A stretch of DNA of 9,781 bases, taken from positions 1 through 9,781 of the forward strand of contig JAAZMQ010000092.1 of NCBI GenBank assembly GCA_012798745.1. The letters are read 5' to 3'. Source of the DNA: Bacteroidales bacterium. GTDB lineage: Bacteria > Bacteroidota > Bacteroidia > Bacteroidales > Dysgonomonadaceae. Shown piece by piece: positions 6,331-9,781 of the stretch (the first letter of the stretch is position 1; each line of letters opens with the position of its first letter). A program made the position numbers and the translations under genes. The notes beneath the pieces were generated by a model. It was not told the origin of the DNA. It saw only the letters and a program-made list of their open reading frames with translations, and searched no databases.

Positions 6331-8115
6331 ATGGATAATTACATTGTATCAGCACGAAAATATCGCCCCACTACATTTCGCTCCGTTGTCGGACAGGAAG
6401 CATTGACTACCACCCTGAAAAATGCCATTATCAACAACAAATTAGCCCATGCCTACTTGTTCAGCGGACCACGTGGAGTCGGAAAAACCACGTGTGCACG
6501 TATTTTCGCAAAAACGATCAATTGTTTTCACCCTACTTCCGATCACGAAGCATGCAACGAATGTGAATCGTGCGTAGCATTTAACGAACAACGCTCTTAT
6601 AACATTCATGAACTCGATGCAGCTTCAAACAACGGCGTGGACGATATTCGCGCATTAATCGAACAGGTACGCATTCCACCTCAAATCGGAAAATATAAAG
6701 TGTACATTATCGATGAGGTACACATGCTTTCTACTGCCGCATTCAATTCTTTCCTGAAAACGTTAGAAGAACCACCGGCACATGCCATTTTTATTCTGGC
6801 AACAACCGAAAAACATAAAATTATTCCCACTATTTTATCGCGCTGCCAGGTATATGATTTCAACCGAATCAACAATTCCGATATTGTTCATCACCTGGAA
6901 TATGTGGCTAAACAGGAAAACGTAAAATCCGAAGCCGAAGCCCTGAACATTATTGCACAAAAAGCAGATGGCAGCATGCGTGATGCGCTTTCCATTTTTG
7001 ACCAAATGGTAAGCTATACGGGTGGAAACATTACTTATAATGCCGTTATCGACTCACTTAATGTACTGGATTATGAATATTATTTTAAACTGACCGATAC
7101 TATTCTTGCGGGTAATGTAGTGGATTGCCTACTGATACTCAACGATATTTATAATCGCGGGTTTGAAGGACAATACATTATCGGCGGTTTAGCCTCTCAT
7201 TTCCGAGATCTGTTGGTTTGTAAAGATCCTCGTTCGGCTCAATTGTTTCAAGTAGGCTCATCAATCAGAAATCGCTACATTGAAACCGCAAAACGGTGCA
7301 GCAACGAATTTCTCTATCAGGCAATCGACATGGCAAACACCTGCGATCTCAACTACCGAGCAAGCAAAAATAAACGATTGATGGTGGAACTAACAATGAT
7401 CCGTCTTTGTCAATTGAGCGAACATCCTATGGAAACAGTTACAGATGCTAATGATGAGCCAACGTTAAAGCCTATAAAGAAACCGAAACAACCAACTACA
7501 ACGACTACGATTCCTCAAACTAAAGAAAAAGCGACACCTTACGCGTCGAGTCTTGACATTGAAAACGAAGTACACGAACCCGCATCGAAAGAAAAAAAAT
7601 CAAAAGCTGCATCAAAAAACATCCCGCAGGAAACAGATACGCCGCTAAAGAAAAGAACCTTATCGATTAATGAAATGGGCATTTCTATTTCCGAACTGAA
7701 AAATGAAAATAAGAAGGAAAATACATCCCGGTCAAATAACAAAAAAAACGGTTTCAAACCTTTCACCGAAGAAAATTTGATAAATGCATGGAAAGCGTAT
7801 GCAGATACGCTTACAGAAGAAAAATTATTGAAAAATACCATGTCGCTTTATTTGCCGAAACTGCTTGCGGAAACGCTTTTCGAAGTTGAAGTGAACACCG
7901 ACATCAACAAGCAATATTTGGAAGACAACAGCGCTTCTATTCTTGCCTATTTAAGAGAAAAACTTCAGAATGATGACGTTACCATGACCATCAAAATCGC
8001 AGAAGGTAACGCAATTAAAAAGCCGTTGACCTCCCGCGAAATTTTCGACGAAATGGCAAAACAGAATCCCTCACTTCAAAAACTTTCTGATGAATTTGGT
8101 CTGGAACTAAGCTAG
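6331..8115 (+). CDS. dnaX: DNA polymerase III subunit gamma/tau
   Basis: Core ATPase of the replicative clamp loader; with delta and delta' it loads the sliding clamp and couples polymerases. The product is 594 residues. Visible AAA+ features: the opening YIVSARKYRPTTFRSVVGQE, Walker A GPRGVGKT (46-53), a zinc module with C65, C75, C78 and C81, Walker B IIDEVHML (126-133), sensor 1 region ILATTEKHKI, and the SRC arginine-finger motif (170-172). Domain III runs to about residue 365. A Lys/Thr/Glu-rich, probably disordered linker spans about 370-480, followed by a C-terminal domain (485-594, FTEENLINAWKAYADTL onward), where tau contacts polymerase or helicase in other bacteria. The start is fixed by MDNYIVSARKYRP and a good upstream ribosome-binding site. 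The linker holds two runs of eight A (7592-7599, 7741-7748) that could allow slippage to a shorter gamma-like product. It is convergent with the sulfatase. Confidence 0.97.
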   Translation: MDNYIVSARKYRPTTFRSVVGQEALTTTLKNAIINNKLAHAYLFSGPRGVGKTTCARIFAKTINCFHPTSDHEACNECESCVAFNEQRSYNIHELDAASNNGVDDIRALIEQVRIPPQIGKYKVYIIDEVHMLSTAAFNSFLKTLEEPPAHAIFILATTEKHKIIPTILSRCQVYDFNRINNSDIVHHLEYVAKQENVKSEAEALNIIAQKADGSMRDALSIFDQMVSYTGGNITYNAVIDSLNVLDYEYYFKLTDTILAGNVVDCLLILNDIYNRGFEGQYIIGGLASHFRDLLVCKDPRSAQLFQVGSSIRNRYIETAKRCSNEFLYQAIDMANTCDLNYRASKNKRLMVELTMIRLCQLSEHPMETVTDANDEPTLKPIKKPKQPTTTTTIPQTKEKATPYASSLDIENEVHEPASKEKKSKAASKNIPQETDTPLKKRTLSINEMGISISELKNENKKENTSRSNNKKNGFKPFTEENLINAWKAYADTLTEEKLLKNTMSLYLPKLLAETLFEVEVNTDINKQYLEDNSASILAYLREKLQNDDVTMTIKIAEGNAIKKPLTSREIFDEMAKQNPSLQKLSDEFGLELS

Positions 8116-8162
8116 AAACAAAAAACACCGATCATCTTCCTCTGTTTTAAAGGAATAACTTT

Positions 8163-9728
8163 TCATAAGTGGTACTGTTCCAAAATAGGATCTTCGTATT
8201 TCTGCTGTAAACGCTTCAATTCGGATTTCAATTCTTTCGTGATTTCCTCGTAACCTTCCTTGCCATAAAGATTGTGCATCTCATTCGGATCGTTCTGCAA
8301 ATCATACAATTCCCAGGAATCGATATCGTTATAGAAATGGATCAGTTTATACCGTGTCGTCCTGACACCGTAATGACGTTTCACCGCATGTTCGCCGGGA
8401 TATTCGTAATAATGATAATAAAGCGACTTGCGCCAATCGCGAGGCGTCCCTTTCTTTTCGAGCAAAGGCAACAGCGACACCCCCTGAATATCTCGGGGTA
8501 TTTCGCAGCCGGCCAAGTCGAGCATGGTGGGTGCAAAATCGATGTTTTGCACCAGCACATCGATATCCCCTCGTTTTTTTAAGGAAGCCGGAAGATGTAC
8601 AACCAACGGTGTGCTGAAGGATTCTTCATACATGAAACGCTTGTCGAACCATCCGTGCTCGCCCATGTAGAATCCCTGGTCCGATGTGTAAAAAACAATC
8701 GTATTTTCCATCATTCCGTTCTTTTCCAAATAATCCAGTACACGACCCACATTTTCATCCAGCGACTTGACCACTTTGGCATAATCACACATGTAACGTT
8801 GGTATTTCCATTCCGCCAACTCTTTTCCTTCCAAATGCGATGCATAAAAAGAATCGATGATGGGCTGATAATGCCGGTCCCAAGCTGCACGCTGGGCTTC
8901 GTTCATCCGACCGTAAATGTTATCGCGATAGGTTTTCGACAACCGCGTTTCTACATCGTCGCGCATCATTTTAAGATCGTAAACGATATCCATATCTTTT
9001 GCAATGCTCATTTCCTGTTGGGATGCAGCTATACGACCCTCATAGTCGTCAAAAAAATTGGAAGGAAGTTCAAACGTCTTGTCTTCGTATGCATCCAGGT
9101 GTGTGGTATCGGACATCCAGTTGCGGTGGATGGCTTTATGGTGAATAAACAAACAAAAAGGCTTGTCCTTGTTGCGCTCCTTCTCGAGCCAATCCAAACT
9201 CAGATCGGTAATAATATCGGTTACATACCCTTCGTACCGTTTCCTTCCCCCTTCTGTGAGAAAATCCGGATTGTAATAATCTCCCTGCCCGGGCAAAATC
9301 TCCCAATGATCGAAATATTTCGGCTCGCCATCCAGATGCCATTTCCCGATCATCGCCGTTTGATATCCTGCTTGCTGCAACAACTCCTGAACGGTTTGCT
9401 GACTCCCGTCAAAGGACGTACGATTATCCAATTTGCCGTTCTTATGACTGTGCTTACCCGTCAAAAGACACGCTCGGCTCGGGCCCGAAATTGAATTTGC
9501 AACAAATGCATTCGTGAAAATTGCCCCGCCTTCGGCTATCCGATCCAAATTGGGCGTCTCGATATGACGCTTATCGTAACAACTCATCATTTGACGCGTA
9601 TGATCGTCGCTCATGATAAACACAATGTTATAAGGGTGGGAATGCTCCACCTTTTTGCTGCTCCCGCATGAAGATAACGCCGCTATGCCTAAAAAAGGAC
9701 AAACCAGCTTTAATCCGATTGTTTCCAT
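8163..9728 (-). CDS. S-type sulfatase lipoprotein, S1_11-like (N-acetylglucosamine-6-O-sulfatase type)
   Basis: Formylglycine-dependent sulfatase, 521 residues, full length. The N-terminus is a lipoprotein signal ending AALSSC (Cys21). Motifs in order: NIVFIMSDDHTRQMMSCYD with metal ligands D41/D42; SGPSRACLLTG, where S81 takes the place of the Cys that becomes formylglycine, so maturation would need an anaerobic sulfatase-maturating enzyme (anSME); GKWH (K129, H131); HHKAIHRNW around 196-204; and TSDQGFYMGEHG with D350/Q351 and H358. The C-terminus (GVRTTRYKLIHFY, WELYDLQNDPNEMHNLYG) is the usual sulfatase tail. The motif sequences and layout match S1_11 enzymes, characterised in Bacteroides as GlcNAc-6-O-sulfatases acting on heparan or mucin-type glycans. 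Lipidation suggests it is periplasmic or at the surface. No maturase is in the window. Substrate is inferred; class is sure. Confidence 0.93.
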   Translation of the reverse strand: METIGLKLVCPFLGIAALSSCGSSKKVEHSHPYNIVFIMSDDHTRQMMSCYDKRHIETPNLDRIAEGGAIFTNAFVANSISGPSRACLLTGKHSHKNGKLDNRTSFDGSQQTVQELLQQAGYQTAMIGKWHLDGEPKYFDHWEILPGQGDYYNPDFLTEGGRKRYEGYVTDIITDLSLDWLEKERNKDKPFCLFIHHKAIHRNWMSDTTHLDAYEDKTFELPSNFFDDYEGRIAASQQEMSIAKDMDIVYDLKMMRDDVETRLSKTYRDNIYGRMNEAQRAAWDRHYQPIIDSFYASHLEGKELAEWKYQRYMCDYAKVVKSLDENVGRVLDYLEKNGMMENTIVFYTSDQGFYMGEHGWFDKRFMYEESFSTPLVVHLPASLKKRGDIDVLVQNIDFAPTMLDLAGCEIPRDIQGVSLLPLLEKKGTPRDWRKSLYYHYYEYPGEHAVKRHYGVRTTRYKLIHFYNDIDSWELYDLQNDPNEMHNLYGKEGYEEITKELKSELKRLQQKYEDPILEQYHL

Positions 9729-9781
9729 ATAGTAATAATTTTTTAATCAAAAATCTATTATACAATCCGCTAATATTAAAA
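9729..9781 (-). other. AT-rich upstream region of the sulfatase
   Basis: This 53-base stretch at the window edge precedes the sulfatase ATG on the minus strand. It is strongly AT-rich and contains a T-rich TTTTTG, but no exact TAnnTTTG box and no Shine-Dalgarno sequence. It could be a promoter, or a junction within an operon that continues to the right; the window does not decide. Confidence 0.25.

Noticed and set aside
7539..7841. 100-residue - strand frame opposite the dnaX linker
   Set aside because: It is Phe/Ser-rich because it is the complement of Lys/Glu-rich codons; there is no independent support.
8116..8162. Terminator between dnaX and the sulfatase
   Set aside because: Only a weak TTCCT/AGGAA pairing is visible in this 47-base convergent gap, too short to call.
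8595..9494. 299-residue open frame on the + strand
   Set aside because: It lies entirely antisense to the sulfatase, which carries all family motifs. The antisense translation shows no recognisable domain, only residue patterns expected from the complementary codons.

Overview
The window looks like a chromosomal segment of a Bacteroidetes, most likely order Bacteroidales. The evidence is several TAnnTTTG-type promoter boxes, AT-rich leaders with few Shine-Dalgarno sites, Bacteroidales-style carbohydrate-active enzymes (GH43, GH29, GH95, and an S-type sulfatase of the S1_11 type), a DUF5106-like thioredoxin lipoprotein, and a dnaX with a long Lys-rich linker. Species cannot be given from sequence alone.

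Left part (1-4401, + strand): the 3' end of a polysaccharide utilization cluster. It holds the tail of a GH43 enzyme cut by the window edge, then a secreted GH29 alpha-L-fucosidase with a C-terminal F5/8-type carbohydrate-binding domain, then a GH95 alpha-L-fucosidase lipoprotein that starts 1 nt after the GH29 stop. Together they would strip fucose (GH95: alpha-1,2; GH29: probably alpha-1,3/1,4) and pentose side chains from a fucosylated glycan such as xyloglucan. The substrate is an inference, since no SusC/SusD pair or regulator lies in the window. The GH43 reading frame appears to jump from the middle of its catalytic propeller straight to the end of its C-terminal beta-sandwich, so it looks internally deleted. 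The cluster ends in a perfect 17-bp hairpin that can serve both converging genes.

Middle part (4506-6190, - strand): two envelope proteins with thioredoxin folds. The first is a small secreted one that has lost both the CxxC motif and the cis-proline. The second is a larger lipoprotein with an N-terminal DUF5106-like helical region and an intact CSTC site. Each has a recognisable Bacteroidetes promoter box upstream, and the small gene has a hairpin in its 5' leader.

Right part: dnaX (6331-8115, +), a core replication gene divergent from the DUF5106-like gene, carries two A8 tracts in its linker. Convergent with it is a sulfatase (8163-9728, -) resembling N-acetylglucosamine-6-O-sulfatases, which probably belongs to another glycan-degradation locus continuing to the right. 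I saw no tRNA, rRNA, CRISPR array, insertion sequence or integrase. The most unusual items are the shortened GH43, the active-site-less thioredoxin-like protein, the leader hairpin and the possible slippage sites in dnaX. I did not find a convincing wholly new system.
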